From contig NZ_PYWX01000053.1 of NCBI RefSeq assembly GCF_003031675.1, forward strand, positions 248,001 to 312,000: a stretch of 64,000 nucleotides of DNA, read 5' to 3'. Positions 43,958 to 51,761 of this stretch are shown in pieces. Each line of letters begins with the position of its first letter. Positions within the stretch are counted from its first letter, which is position 1. The notes under the pieces were generated by a model, which saw only the letters and a list, made by a program, of their open reading frames with translations, did no database searches and was not told where the DNA came from. The DNA comes from Pseudomonas palleroniana (GTDB lineage Bacteria > Pseudomonadota > Gammaproteobacteria > Pseudomonadales > Pseudomonadaceae). A program made the translations under genes and the position numbers.

Positions 43958-45622
43958 TCAGCCGCGGTGACGACCACGGAAGTAGTTGATCAGGCCCTGG
44001 GTCGAAGCGTCCTCGGCGGAGGTCTCTTCGGTGCCGGTCAGGCGGTTGTAGACGCCTTTGCCCAGCTCTTTACCCAGCTCCACGCCCCATTGGTCGAAGG
44101 CGTTGATGCCCCAGATCACGCTTTGCACGAACACTTTGTGTTCATACATCGCCACCAGGGCGCCCAGGCGGCGCGGGCTGATGCGTTCAACCACGAGGGT
44201 GTTGCTTGGGCGGTTGCCCGGGATCACCTTGTGCGGAGCCAGTTTCTGTACTTCGGCTTCCGGGAGGCCCTTGTCGCGCAGTTCGGCTTCGGCTTCGCTG
44301 CGGGTTTTGCCCAGCATCAATGCCTGGCTCTGGGACAGGCAGTTGGCGTACAGCCACTGATGGTGGTCGGACACCGGGTTGAAGCTGACGATCGGCACGA
44401 TGAAGTCGGCCGGGATCAGTTGGGTCCCTTGGTGCAGCAACTGGTGGTAAGCGTGTTGACCGTTGCAGCCTACGCCACCCCAGATCACCGGGCCGGTATC
44501 GGTGGACACCGGTGTACCGTCCTGGCGCACGCTCTTGCCGTTGGATTCCATGTCCAGCTGTTGCAAGTGCTTGGTGATGTTACGCAGATAGTGGTCGTAC
44601 GGCAGGATCGCATGGCTCTGCGCACCCCAGAAGTTGCCGTACCACACGCCCAGCAAGCCCAGCAGTACCGGCATGTTGGCTTCGAATGGCGCGTTCTGGA
44701 AGTGCTGGTCCATGGTGTAGGCACCGGACAGCAGTTCCTTGAAGTTGGACATGCCGATGGCCAGGGCGATTGGCAAGCCGATGGCCGACCACAGCGAGTA
44801 ACGGCCGCCGACCCAGTCCCACATCGGGAAGATGTTTTCTTCGCGGATACCGAAAGCTACCGCCGCTGCGTTGTTGCTCGACACGGCGATGAAGTGGCGG
44901 TACAGCTCCGCTTCCGAGCCACCCTGGGCCAGGTACCAGGCGCGGGCGGCCTGGGCGTTTTTCAGGGTTTCGAGGGTGTTGAAGGATTTCGACGAGACGA
45001 TGAACAGCGTGGTTTCGGCGCGCAGTTTCATGGTCAGCTCGTGGAACTCGCTGCCGTCGATGTTCGCCAGGTAATGGCAGCGCACGCCTTTATGGGCGTA
45101 GGACAACAGCGCTTCGGAGACCAGCTCCGGGCCGAGGAACGAGCCACCGATGCCGATGTTCACCACGTCGGTGATCGGCTTCTCGGTGTAACCCCGCCAC
45201 AGGCCGTCGTGGATGCGGCCGACCAGGTCCGTGATCTGGTTCAGCACCTTGTGCACGTCCGGCATGATGTTCACGCCGTTGACCGACAATTTGTCGCCCA
45301 CCGGGCGGCGCAGGGCGGTGTGCAGGGCAGGTCGGCCTTCGGACGAGTTGACCGGCTCACCGGCGAACAACGAGTTGATCGCGTCCTTGAGGCCGACTTC
45401 GTTGGCCAGGCCCACCAGCAGGTCACGGGTTTCGCGAGTGATCAGGTTTTTCGAGTAATCGAGGAAAAGCCCGCAGCTGCTCAAAGTGAATTGGGAAAAG
45501 CGCTGGGGATCGGCATTGAATGCCTCGCGCATGCTGAAATCCTGCATGGCTTGGCGATGTTGATTGAGCGCTTGCCAGGCGGGCAGAGCGGTAACGTCAT
45601 GAGGAGTGCGGTAGTACGCCAT
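43958..45622 (-). CDS. pgi: Glucose-6-phosphate isomerase Pgi
   Basis: A 554-residue enzyme interconverting glucose-6-phosphate and fructose-6-phosphate. The family signatures are VNIGIGGSFLGPELV, the phosphate-binding SSKSFNTLETL, and GVELGKELG near the C-terminus. It has its own upstream region of 214 bp after panC. Confidence 0.98.
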   Translation of the reverse strand: MAYYRTPHDVTALPAWQALNQHRQAMQDFSMREAFNADPQRFSQFTLSSCGLFLDYSKNLITRETRDLLVGLANEVGLKDAINSLFAGEPVNSSEGRPALHTALRRPVGDKLSVNGVNIMPDVHKVLNQITDLVGRIHDGLWRGYTEKPITDVVNIGIGGSFLGPELVSEALLSYAHKGVRCHYLANIDGSEFHELTMKLRAETTLFIVSSKSFNTLETLKNAQAARAWYLAQGGSEAELYRHFIAVSSNNAAAVAFGIREENIFPMWDWVGGRYSLWSAIGLPIALAIGMSNFKELLSGAYTMDQHFQNAPFEANMPVLLGLLGVWYGNFWGAQSHAILPYDHYLRNITKHLQQLDMESNGKSVRQDGTPVSTDTGPVIWGGVGCNGQHAYHQLLHQGTQLIPADFIVPIVSFNPVSDHHQWLYANCLSQSQALMLGKTRSEAEAELRDKGLPEAEVQKLAPHKVIPGNRPSNTLVVERISPRRLGALVAMYEHKVFVQSVIWGINAFDQWGVELGKELGKGVYNRLTGTEETSAEDASTQGLINYFRGRHRG

Positions 45623-45788
45623 CGCTGCGGGTTTCCTTTTTATTACGGGGACTGCCTTTAGGACACTTCAAAGTCCGGAACGTCCTGTCTTTGATCAAGC
45701 GGCCGATGCCGGACAGCGCTAACCAAGAGCGCAGGGCGATTACATTAAACCTAGCGTGTCGATATGTCTTGGCTTTGTCTGCGCTGTA

Positions 45789-45810
45789 GCCGGTACTTTT
45801 TTATACCGGC
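45789..45810. other. Hairpin downstream of panC
   Basis: GCCGGTA/TACCGGC with an 8-nt T-rich loop lies 27 nt after the panC stop. Because the T-run is in the loop, it is not a classical terminator for panC. Confidence 0.35.
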
Positions 45811-45836
45811 CCAGCGAGGAGGGCAAATGAAGGTGT

Positions 45837-46688
45837 TCAGTTGAGGGTCAAATGCAGGTTGTCGATGAGGCGAGTGGCGCCCAGATAGGCGGCTACCAGA
45901 ATCACCACATCGCGGTCCTCGGCCGTGGCTGGACGCAGATGCACGCCCTGGCGCACTTCGAGGTAGTCGACGCGCAGGCCGGCAGCTTCGATCTGCTGCA
46001 CCTGTTCGGCACGCAACGTGGCGAAGTCTTTGTCACCGGCATTGATTGAGGCGGCAATCTGGCTGAGGCTGCGATAGAGCACCGGGGCAATGGCGCGCTG
46101 TTCCTCGGTGAGGTAGCCGTTGCGCGAAGACAGCGCGAGGCCGTCTTCGGCACGTACGGTGGGCTCGCCGATGATCTGGATCGGCATGTTCAGGTCATGG
46201 ACCATGGCACGGATCACCGCCAACTGCTGGTAATCCTTCTGGCCAAATACGGCCATGTCCGGCTGGACCATGTTGAACAGCTTGCTGACCACCGTCGCCA
46301 CGCCTTCGAAGTGCCCGGGGCGGCTGGTCCCGCACAGGCCTTCGGACAACTGCGGGACGCTGACGCGGGTCTGGCCCGTCATGCCGCCTGGGTACATTTC
46401 CTCGACGGTCGGTGCAAACAGCAGGTTGCAGCCGGCTTGCAGCAGTTTTTCCTGGTCGGCGGCGAGGGTGCGAGGGTATTTGTCCAAATCTTCGCCGGCG
46501 CCGAATTGCAGCGGGTTGACGAAGATACTCGCGACCACGAAGTCCGACTGCTGAGCCGCCTTGGTGACCAGGGTGGCATGGCCGCTGTGCAGGTTCCCCA
46601 TGGTCGGCACGAAGCCGATGCGCTTGCCGGCGCTGCGCGCGTGGGTCACGGCGGCCCGCAGTTCACGTACGGTCTTGACAGTGTTCAT
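45837..46688 (-). CDS. panC: Pantothenate synthetase PanC
   Basis: A 283-residue ligase joining pantoate and beta-alanine. The nucleotide-binding HSGH is in PTMGNLHSGH (residues about 28-37), with GQKDYQQLAVIRAMVHDL and the KMSKS-like LALSSRNGYL. It overlaps panB by 4 nt, giving a panB-panC unit. Confidence 0.98.
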   Translation of the reverse strand: MNTVKTVRELRAAVTHARSAGKRIGFVPTMGNLHSGHATLVTKAAQQSDFVVASIFVNPLQFGAGEDLDKYPRTLAADQEKLLQAGCNLLFAPTVEEMYPGGMTGQTRVSVPQLSEGLCGTSRPGHFEGVATVVSKLFNMVQPDMAVFGQKDYQQLAVIRAMVHDLNMPIQIIGEPTVRAEDGLALSSRNGYLTEEQRAIAPVLYRSLSQIAASINAGDKDFATLRAEQVQQIEAAGLRVDYLEVRQGVHLRPATAEDRDVVILVAAYLGATRLIDNLHLTLN

Positions 46689-47485
46689 GCAGAGAACCCG
46701 TGTTCGGCGCCTGGGAAGGTGACTGCTTTGACTTCACGAACGTAGGCGCTCAGTGCTGCCTGGATGCTGTCCTGGCCGTCCATGAAGTTCTTTACGAACT
46801 TGGGCACATGGCCGCTTATGGACAGGCCAAGCATGTCGTGCACCACCAGTACCTGACCATCGGTCGCGGACCCGGCACCAATGCCGATCACCGGCACTTT
46901 GACGGCTTGGGTGATTTCTGCGGCCAGTTCGCTCGGTACGCACTCCAGCACGATCATCGCCGCGCCGGCCTGTTCCAGGGCAATGGCATCGGCGCGCATC
47001 TGGCGCGCCTGGGCTTCATTGCGGCCTTGAACCTTGTAGCCGCCGAGGATGTTCACCGACTGCGGCGTCAGCCCCATGTGCACACACACCGGAACTCCGC
47101 GCTCAGCCAGCAGGCGAATCGAGTCGGCGAGCCATACGGCGCCCTCGATCTTGACCATGTGTGCACCGGCTTGCATGAGTTTGCCGGCGTTCTGGAAGGT
47201 CTGCTCGGGGGTGGCGTAAGCCATGAATGGCAGGTCGGCGATGATGAACGCGCCGTCGTTACCGCGCTTGACGCTGGCGGTGTGGTAGGCCAGTTCATCG
47301 GTGGTCACCGGCAGGGTGCTGTCATTCCCTTGAAGAACCATGCCCAGGGAGTCGCCCACCAGGAGCACCTCGACCCCGGCCTGGCAGCTGACGTGGGCGA
47401 AGGTGGCGTCGTAGCAGGTCAGCATGGTGATTTTTTCACCCTTGAGCTTGAGGCTCTGCAAGGTGGTCAGGGTAATGCTTGGCAT
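46685..47485 (-). CDS. panB: 3-methyl-2-oxobutanoate hydroxymethyltransferase PanB
   Basis: A 266-residue TIM-barrel enzyme making ketopantoate. The substrate/Mg motif LTCYDATFA, VGDSLGMVLQG and the IGIGAGSATDGQVLV loop are all present. It lies 214 bp downstream of folK, so it may have its own promoter in that gap. Confidence 0.98.
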   Translation of the reverse strand: MPSITLTTLQSLKLKGEKITMLTCYDATFAHVSCQAGVEVLLVGDSLGMVLQGNDSTLPVTTDELAYHTASVKRGNDGAFIIADLPFMAYATPEQTFQNAGKLMQAGAHMVKIEGAVWLADSIRLLAERGVPVCVHMGLTPQSVNILGGYKVQGRNEAQARQMRADAIALEQAGAAMIVLECVPSELAAEITQAVKVPVIGIGAGSATDGQVLVVHDMLGLSISGHVPKFVKNFMDGQDSIQAALSAYVREVKAVTFPGAEHGFSA

Positions 47486-47663
47486 GAAAAGGGTCCTCGT
47501 TCAGGCGCTTGGAAACAGCGAGTAACGCGCGTGAGTCTTCGTTTATACAGGCGCACTGTCTTGAAAGCAGTGCTTATATGGCCTGGATTGCGCCCTTCAG
47601 CGCCGGGTTGGCGGCGGCGGGACGCCTATAGTCGTGAGGAGGACACGGGAAGTCAATTGGATG

Positions 47664-47703
47664 TGTTACCGCATTGTTACGAGTGGAGTGTTACCCGTGT
47701 TAC
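47664..47703. repeat. Four direct TGTTAC repeats at the folK 3' end
   Basis: TGTTAC occurs at 47664-47669, 47675-47680, 47689-47694 and 47698-47703 in the same orientation. They lie 180-220 bp upstream of panB, and the last copy includes the folK stop codon (47700-47702). Confidence 0.5.
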
Positions 47704-48197
47704 TGATGCGATTCAGCCGCAGGCAGGCGCTCCAGGCCGACAAACGGGCAAGCTTCAAGCAGCGCGCTGAGTCGCTGGCCATCCGGCAGTTGCAGATCGG
47801 CAGGGGCCAATTCCGCCAATGGGTACAGCACGAACGGTCGAACATGCATCTGGTAGTGCGGTACTTTCAGGCGGGGCTCGTCGATCAGGCGATCGCCAAA
47901 CAGCACGATGTCCAGGTCCAGCGTGCGCGGCCCCCAGCGTTCCAGGCGTTCGCGGCCCTGGTTGTGCTCGATGGCTTGCAGCGCATCCAGCAGCTCCAGT
48001 GGCGCCAGGCTGCTGTCCAGCGCCGCAACGGCATTGGTGTAGCGCTGCTGGCCTGGGAGCAGGGAGTCACTTTGATAGAACGCCGATACCCCTGCGAGGG
48101 TGGTACCAGGTAATAGCGCCAACGCCTGCAAGGCGTTGCGCAATTGCTGCTGCGGGGCAGCGAGGTTGCTGCCCATGCCGATGTAGATGCGTTCCAC
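47700..48197 (-). CDS. folK: HPPK, 2-amino-4-hydroxy-6-hydroxymethyldihydropteridine pyrophosphokinase FolK
   Basis: A 165-residue folate-pathway kinase whose product is the substrate of FolP. The N-terminus YIGMGSNLA and the signature RWGPRTLDLDIVLFG (about 87-101) are diagnostic. It starts 2 nt after the pcnB stop, the conserved pcnB-folK-panBC order. Confidence 0.97.
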   Translation of the reverse strand: MERIYIGMGSNLAAPQQQLRNALQALALLPGTTLAGVSAFYQSDSLLPGQQRYTNAVAALDSSLAPLELLDALQAIEHNQGRERLERWGPRTLDLDIVLFGDRLIDEPRLKVPHYQMHVRPFVLYPLAELAPADLQLPDGQRLSALLEACPFVGLERLPAAESHQ

Positions 48198-48199
48198 GG

Positions 48200-49588
48200 T
48201 TATTCGCCTGCGGCATCGGCGCCGCTGCGCTTGCGTTTGGCACCGCTGCGGCGACGTTTTTTCGGGCCTTCTGTGTCACCTTTGCTGCCGAGGTCGCGAA
48301 TCATGTCGCGGCGCTGGCTGTCATTGGCGTCCTGATAGTCAGTCCACCATTCGCCCAGACCGTCGGTCTGTTCCCCAGCGCTTTCGCGCAGCAACAGGAA
48401 GTCGTAGCCGGCGCGGAAACGCGGGTTGTCCAGCAGCAGGTCGGCGCGTTTGCCGCTGCGGCGTGGCAGGCGTTCCTGCATGTCCCAGATCTCGCGGATC
48501 GGCATGGTGAAGCGTTTCGGGATGGCGATGCGCTGGCACTGCTCGGCGATCAGCTCGTGAGCGGCTTCCTGCATGGCAGGAATCGGCGGCATGCCGCGCT
48601 CTTGCAGGCGCAGTACACGCTTGGGCAGGGCAGGCCACAACAGGGCGGCAAACAGGAACGCCGGGGTTACCGGCTTGTTCTGCTTGATACGCAGGTCGGT
48701 GTTGATCAGCGCTTCGCTGATCAACGTGTGGGTGTAGGTCGGGTTGTATTCCAGGGCCTCGGCGCTGGCCGGGAACAGTGGGTCGAACAACTGCAGGTCG
48801 ACCAGCATTTCGAACGTGTCGGCGGCGTAGCCCGAGAGGAACAGCTTGAGCACTTCTTCGAACAGGCGCGCGGAAGGAATCTCGCGCAACATTGGCGCCA
48901 GTTCACGAATCGGCGCGGCCGTGTGCTTCTCGATACCGAAGTTCAGCTTGGCGGCAAAGCGCACCGCGCGCAGCATACGGACCGGGTCTTCCTGGTAGCG
49001 CTGGACCGGATCGCCGATCAGGCGAATCAGGTTATTGCGAATGTCATGGACGCCATTGGCGTAATCGAGAATGCGCTCGCTGACCGGGTCGTAATACAGG
49101 GCGTTGATGGTGAAGTCGCGGCGTTGCGCGTCTTCTTCCAGGGTGCCATAGACGTTGTCCCGCAGAATGCGCCCGCTCTCGTTGCGGGAAGACTGGTTGG
49201 TGTCTTCCTCCTCGTCGTTTTGCGGGTGATTGGCACGGAACGTCGCGACCTCGATGATCTCGCGACCAAAGTGGATGTGCACCAGCTTGAAGCGTCGGCC
49301 GATGATTCGCGCATTGCGAAACTCGGCGCGCACTTGCTCAGGCGTGGCGCTGGTGGCGACGTCGAAGTCCTTGGGCGTGATATTGAGCAGCATGTCGCGT
49401 ACGCACCCACCCACCAGATAAGCCTGGTAGCCGGCGTTCTGCAGCCGTTCGACGATATTCACCGCATAACGGCTGAATTGAGCGCGTTGCAGCGAATGCT
49501 GGCTGCTGTTGAGCACTTCAGGCGTGCTGCGTTTGTGTTGCGTACGACGCAAGGGAGAACGGAATGACTGGAACAACTTCTTCAGCAT
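48200..49588 (-). CDS. pcnB: Poly(A) polymerase I PcnB
   Basis: A 462-residue nucleotidyltransferase that polyadenylates RNA and promotes decay. The catalytic domain has YLVGGCVRDMLL, then DFDVATSA. The C-terminus is highly basic (KKRRRSGAKRKRSG). The start is uncertain. The ATG at 49588 (MLKKLFQSF) fits relatives, but neither it nor the in-frame GTG at 49597 has a visible Shine-Dalgarno sequence, suggesting weak translation. It lies downstream of crcZ in the same direction. Confidence 0.95.
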   Translation of the reverse strand: MLKKLFQSFRSPLRRTQHKRSTPEVLNSSQHSLQRAQFSRYAVNIVERLQNAGYQAYLVGGCVRDMLLNITPKDFDVATSATPEQVRAEFRNARIIGRRFKLVHIHFGREIIEVATFRANHPQNDEEEDTNQSSRNESGRILRDNVYGTLEEDAQRRDFTINALYYDPVSERILDYANGVHDIRNNLIRLIGDPVQRYQEDPVRMLRAVRFAAKLNFGIEKHTAAPIRELAPMLREIPSARLFEEVLKLFLSGYAADTFEMLVDLQLFDPLFPASAEALEYNPTYTHTLISEALINTDLRIKQNKPVTPAFLFAALLWPALPKRVLRLQERGMPPIPAMQEAAHELIAEQCQRIAIPKRFTMPIREIWDMQERLPRRSGKRADLLLDNPRFRAGYDFLLLRESAGEQTDGLGEWWTDYQDANDSQRRDMIRDLGSKGDTEGPKKRRRSGAKRKRSGADAAGE

Positions 49589-49741
49589 GGGATGCACTGT
49601 TTGAAGGAATGTTCGGCCATAACGAAGAATGACCGCATGATGGGCGGGGATTCTAGCATTTAGTCGGGGGATGGTGTAGGAACAAGCTGCGGCCTTGCGC
49701 CATAAGCCTTAAATCGTCAGAGCGCTCAAGCTAAACGCCGG

Positions 49742-50109
49742 AAACTACAAGGGGAGCCGAAGCTCCCCCAGAAGTAGTTGCGTGCTCTATTTTTATTATT
49801 GATTGCGGGCTTCTTGTTTTTGTTGATCGCCCTCGTCAGGAAGCTTTACCTTCATGACACTCCCAATCGGGAGTCAAGAGCAAACGGATTGCTTTGGTCG
49901 CTGTGTTGCTGATCTACGATCCAACCAGTTCAGGCTCTGCCTTAGGGCAGTTTTTTGTTGTTCTCGGCCTGGTTGCGGGGCAAGCCCCAAATGCAACGCC
50001 TCTCCAAAAGAATCAGTTAGCTGCGCCTCCGCCGTGTTGTTTTTGTTATGCGTGAGTCGATTCGTCTTATTTTTATTGTCTTGTACAAAGCTTGTTATTG
50101 TTTTTGTAC
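49742..50109 (-). ncRNA. crcZ: CrcZ small RNA (Hfq/Crc decoy)
   Basis: An approximately 368-nt RNA on the minus strand between cbrB and pcnB, the conserved crcZ locus. Transcription is predicted to begin near 50109, 12 nt below a sigma54 promoter, with a 5' end reading GTACAAAAACAATAACAAG. At least eight AANAAYAA motifs are visible on the minus strand: 50098-50105, 50095-50102, 50092-50099, 50067-50074, 50037-50044, 49956-49963, 49815-49822 and 49793-49800. CrcZ sequesters Hfq/Crc and relieves catabolite repression. The 3' end is a GGGGAGC-TTCG-GCTCCCC hairpin. The coordinates of both ends are inferred. No protein-coding ORF here is convincing. Confidence 0.88.
49745..49768 (-). terminator. 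crcZ terminator
   Basis: GGGGAGC-TTCG-GCTCCCC on the minus strand (plus 49751-49768) followed by TTGTAGTTT, an imperfect T-rich tail. Confidence 0.75.
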
Positions 50110-50118
50110 TAAGCATAT

Positions 50119-50135
50119 AGCAGGGTGCGTGCCAA
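50119..50135 (-). promoter_or_regulatory. Sigma54 promoter of crcZ
   Basis: The minus strand reads TTGGCACGCACCCTGCT. GG and GC are separated by 10 nt and the TTGGCACG half is perfect consensus. Confidence 0.88.
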
Positions 50136-50193
50136 CTTTTGCACCGCCCAGCAAAAACGGGGGGTTGGTGGGTTTTCGAGGTTTTTTCGGACG

Positions 50194-50234
50194 AAAAAAA
50201 GCCGGGGCTTCGTTACCGTAAGCCCCGGCTTTTG
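50194..50234 (-). terminator. cbrB terminator
   Basis: An 11-bp perfect stem (AGCCGGGGCTT/AAGCCCCGGCT) with a 9-nt loop and A/T tracts on both sides. On the minus strand a TTTTTTT run follows. It separates cbrB from the crcZ promoter. Confidence 0.88.
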
Positions 50235-50258
50235 TTACGTAAAAATTCTGCGGTAACA
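50233..50258. promoter_or_regulatory. CbrB binding site upstream of crcZ
   Basis: TGTTAC-N14-GTAACA is a perfect inverted repeat matching the CbrB site I recall for the Pseudomonas putida crcZ promoter. It is centred about 120 bp upstream of the sigma54 promoter. A further TGTTAC half-site is at 50278-50283. Confidence 0.75.
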
Positions 50259-50299
50259 GTTTTTTCACATCTGAGGGTGTTACCCGCAGGCGCGCATAC

Positions 50300-51739
50300 T
50301 CAGCTTTCGCTGGCCACCCCGGTCTTGCGCCGTGGAATACCCAGGCGCTGGCGCCGTTCCCACAAGCACTTGCGGCTCACGCCAAGCTTGCGGGCCAGTT
50401 CGGTCTCGGTCATGTGGTCCTGATGCTCCAGGACGAAATGCTGGAAGTAGTCTTCCAGTGACAAATCTTCCGTCGGCTCATGGCTGGTATTGCTACCGCC
50501 GCCCGCCTGTGGAGCCAGGTCGAGGAAGTCATCATCTTCCAGATCGCTGAGTTCGATATCGATGCCCAGCAGTTCAGCGGAAATTTCCGGGCTTTCCGAC
50601 AGGATCACCGCACGCTCGACAGCGTTTTCCAGCTCTCGCACGTTACCCGGCCACGAGTAATGCCGAATCGCCTGCTCGGCGTCCGCGGCGAATTTCAGGT
50701 CGGTGCGGTTGATGCGCGCACTTTGACGCAGCAGGAACGCGTTGGCGATTTCGTTGACGTCGGCACCACGCTCGCGCAGCGCGGGCAGCTTGAGGGCGAT
50801 GACGTGCAGGCGGTAATACAAGTCTTCCCGGAACTGGCCGATCTTGGCCAGGCTCTTGAGGTCACGGTGGGTCGCGGCGATCAATCGCACGTCGACCTTC
50901 TGTGACTGCACCGAGCCGACGCGACGAATCTCGCCTTCCTGCAGTACCCGCAGCAATCGCGCCTGGGCTTCCAGGGGCAGTTCGCCGATTTCGTCGAGGA
51001 ACAAGGTGCCGCCGTCCGCCGCTTCCACCAGGCCCGCACGCCCGGCGCTGGCGCCAGTGAACGCGCCTTTCTCGTGGCCGAACAGTTCGGACTCGATCAG
51101 CGACTCGGGGATCGCCGCGCAGTTCACCGAAATCATCGGTGCCTTGGCGCGCTTGGACAGGTTGTGCAGCGCACGGGCCACCAGTTCTTTACCGGTGCCC
51201 GATTCGCCCTGGATCAATACATTGGAGTCGGTCGGCGCGACCTTGCGGATCTTGCTGTAAAGGTCCTGCATCGGTGGGCACGAGCCGATGATGCCGATCT
51301 CGCCATTGCTGTTGTCGACCCCAGGTTTGTCCGCGCCGTTGGCGGCCTTGCCGGCGGGGCGCGCTTCGGCCTGCGCACTGCCGGCCGACTGCCGGTCGCG
51401 CAGGATACGGGCCACGGCCTGGAGCATCTCGTCGTGGTCGAAGGGCTTGGCGATGTAGTCCACCGCGCCCATCTTCATGGAGTCCACCGCCGAGCGCAGG
51501 CTGGCGTAGCTGGTCATGATCAGCACCGGGGTGCCCTGGCCCAGCTTGATCAGCTCGGTGCCCGGTGCGCCCGGCAGACGCAGGTCACTGACAATCAGGT
51601 CGAACGTGGGAATGCTGAATCGCTCTTGGGCTTCCTGCACCGAGCCGGCTTCGCTGACCTGATACTGATTACGTTCAAGCAGGCGACGCAAGGCAGAGCG
51701 GATAATGGTTTCGTCTTCGACGATCAAAATGTGCGGCAT
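50300..51739 (-). CDS. cbrB: NtrC-family response regulator CbrB
   Basis: A 479-residue sigma54 activator controlling carbon/nitrogen balance and crcZ. The receiver domain has phosphoacceptor Asp52 in DLIVSDLRLPG. The AAA+ domain has Walker A GESGTGKE near 178-185 and the sigma54-contact GAFTGA near 225. The Fis-type C-terminal HTH is TETELARKLGVSRKCLWERRQRLG. It follows cbrA by 22 bp, and its terminator precedes the crcZ promoter. Confidence 0.97.
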   Translation of the reverse strand: MPHILIVEDETIIRSALRRLLERNQYQVSEAGSVQEAQERFSIPTFDLIVSDLRLPGAPGTELIKLGQGTPVLIMTSYASLRSAVDSMKMGAVDYIAKPFDHDEMLQAVARILRDRQSAGSAQAEARPAGKAANGADKPGVDNSNGEIGIIGSCPPMQDLYSKIRKVAPTDSNVLIQGESGTGKELVARALHNLSKRAKAPMISVNCAAIPESLIESELFGHEKGAFTGASAGRAGLVEAADGGTLFLDEIGELPLEAQARLLRVLQEGEIRRVGSVQSQKVDVRLIAATHRDLKSLAKIGQFREDLYYRLHVIALKLPALRERGADVNEIANAFLLRQSARINRTDLKFAADAEQAIRHYSWPGNVRELENAVERAVILSESPEISAELLGIDIELSDLEDDDFLDLAPQAGGGSNTSHEPTEDLSLEDYFQHFVLEHQDHMTETELARKLGVSRKCLWERRQRLGIPRRKTGVASES

Positions 51740-51761
51740 TGATTCAATTCTCTCGACGGTC

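Noticed and set aside
43874..45661. 595-codon plus-strand ORF antisense to pgi
   Set aside because: Shadow ORF of pgi, with Val/Gln/Asp/His-rich translation and no domain.
47819..49567. 582-codon plus-strand ORF antisense to pcnB/folK
   Set aside because: Shadow of two conserved genes with a 2-nt junction. No supporting signals.
49854..50120. 88-codon plus-strand and 80-codon minus-strand ORFs in the cbrB-pcnB gap
   Set aside because: They overlap the crcZ RNA. Translations are low-complexity (Phe/Leu/Cys or Lys/Asn/Thr) as expected from the CA-motif tracts.
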